Below are positions 5,519 through 5,704 of a stretch of DNA of 5,704 nucleotides, piece by piece. The notes below the pieces were generated by a model. That model ran no database searches, was not told the origin of the DNA, and saw only the letters and a program-made list of their open reading frames with translations. A program made the position numbers and the translations under genes. Positions within the stretch are counted from its first letter, which is position 1, and every line of letters starts with the position of its first letter. Source of the stretch: Clostridia bacterium (GTDB taxonomy: Bacteria; Bacillota_A; Clostridia; Christensenellales; CAG-138); contig JAFZJT010000210.1 of assembly GCA_017553815.1 (NCBI GenBank), positions 1 through 5,704 on the forward strand, in the 5' to 3' direction.

Positions 5519-5547
5519 AGTATAGCAGATTAGGGAAGTAATGTCAA
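5519..5547 (-). promoter_or_regulatory. strong sigma-A promoter for the leader ORF and rsgA
   Basis: TTGACA (5547-5542, consensus -35) and TATACT (5524-5519, one mismatch to the -10 consensus) are separated by exactly 17 bp. TGC directly before the -10 makes it an extended -10 promoter. Transcription should start around 5511-5513, about 34 nt before the leader ATG and about 215 nt before rsgA. Such a strong promoter followed by a terminator and a masked SD suggests control after initiation. Confidence 0.8.
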
Positions 5548-5590
5548 TAGGGAATTGGCGCAAGATCGTGTCAATATCTTCCGGGAGAAA

Positions 5591-5704
5591 TCACGCGACA
5601 GAATCGACCGGCTGCATTTTTGCGAGTGCTTTAAGGATAAAGGTTGTACCCGTGAGCTTACCGCTCAAAATACTGCCTTGGCGCACATTCTCAAAGATGC
5701 TCCA
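5591..5704 (-). CDS. possible 3' end of an unidentified upstream gene
   Basis: The minus strand is open from the window edge to a TGA at 5593-5591. It gives 37 residues that include WSIFENVRQGSILSGKL and end ALAKMQPVDSVA. The codons look plausible, and the end lies 44 nt before the -35 of the rsgA leader promoter, a sensible position for an upstream same-strand gene. I do not recognise the family. The plus strand is also open here (5534 to the edge), so the coding strand is not certain. Confidence 0.35.
   Translation of the reverse strand, partial: WSIFENVRQGSILSGKLTGTTFILKALAKMQPVDSVA

Noticed and set aside
5400..5520. Inverted repeat CTTTCCGTAG (5520-5511) with CTTCGGAAAG (5409-5400), 9 of 10 pairs, enclosing the leader ORF
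   Set aside because: One arm lies mainly between the -10 box and the predicted transcription start, so most of it should not be in the RNA. It would regain interest if transcription starts further upstream.
5542..5576. Direct repeat TGTCAATA at 5542-5549 and 5569-5576, the second giving another TTGACA
   Set aside because: The upstream TTGACA has no acceptable -10 at 16-18 bp. Two 8-bp matches in AT-rich intergenic DNA are within chance.
5534..5704. Plus-strand open frame running to the right edge (57 codons)
   Set aside because: It has no ATG near its beginning, no SD, and overlaps the minus-strand promoter. The translation is unrecognised. It cannot be excluded as coding, but the minus-strand tail at 5591-5704 fits the gene order better.

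Overview
The window reads as chromosomal DNA from a Gram-positive anaerobe of the Clostridia (gut Oscillospiraceae or Christensenellaceae-like). This is an inference from strong AGGAG-type ribosome binding sites, moderately GC-rich coding sequence with AT-richer gaps, and clostridial-looking versions of an M3 oligoendopeptidase, a serine hydrolase, a BltD-like acetyltransferase and a long-form RsgA. I could not test the taxon by search. Every gene I can support lies on the minus strand, so transcription runs from high to low coordinates.

From right to left along transcription, the edge (5591-5704) holds the possible tail of an unidentified ORF. A near-consensus sigma-A promoter follows (5519-5547), then a structured leader of roughly 215 nt. 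The leader contains a 21-codon ORF with its own Shine-Dalgarno (SD), a terminator-like hairpin, and a hairpin that buries the SD of rsgA. A segment inside the leader ORF is complementary to 14 of 16 bases in the upstream arm of that SD hairpin. It can also pair with the 5' arm of the terminator. This looks like a translation-sensing attenuator in front of a ribosome-assembly GTPase and is the most interesting part of the window.

rsgA (4314-5297) is followed after 82 nt by a GNAT acetyltransferase (3716-4231). Next comes a decayed 57-codon remnant of the C-terminal domain of a serine hydrolase (3550-3723). Its last codons contain a perfect 9+9 bp palindrome, a -35 and a -10, which appear to form the promoter of the intact serine hydrolase (2510-3514). 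Only 44 nt further on is a 747-residue protein (222-2465) in which an M3 oligoendopeptidase is fused to a GNAT domain clearly related to the free-standing GNAT upstream. The junction carries an internal SD, ATG-ATG and an out-of-frame TAATG, so the fusion may derive from two overlapping genes. The start of one more gene (1-174) runs off the left edge.

Together the genes suggest a small housekeeping/stress neighbourhood: ribosome maturation (RsgA), small-molecule acetylation (two GNATs, possibly polyamine-directed), peptide turnover (M3) and a cytoplasmic penicillin-binding-like hydrolase. A shared pathway is not demonstrated. No tRNA, rRNA, CRISPR array or insertion sequence was recognised.
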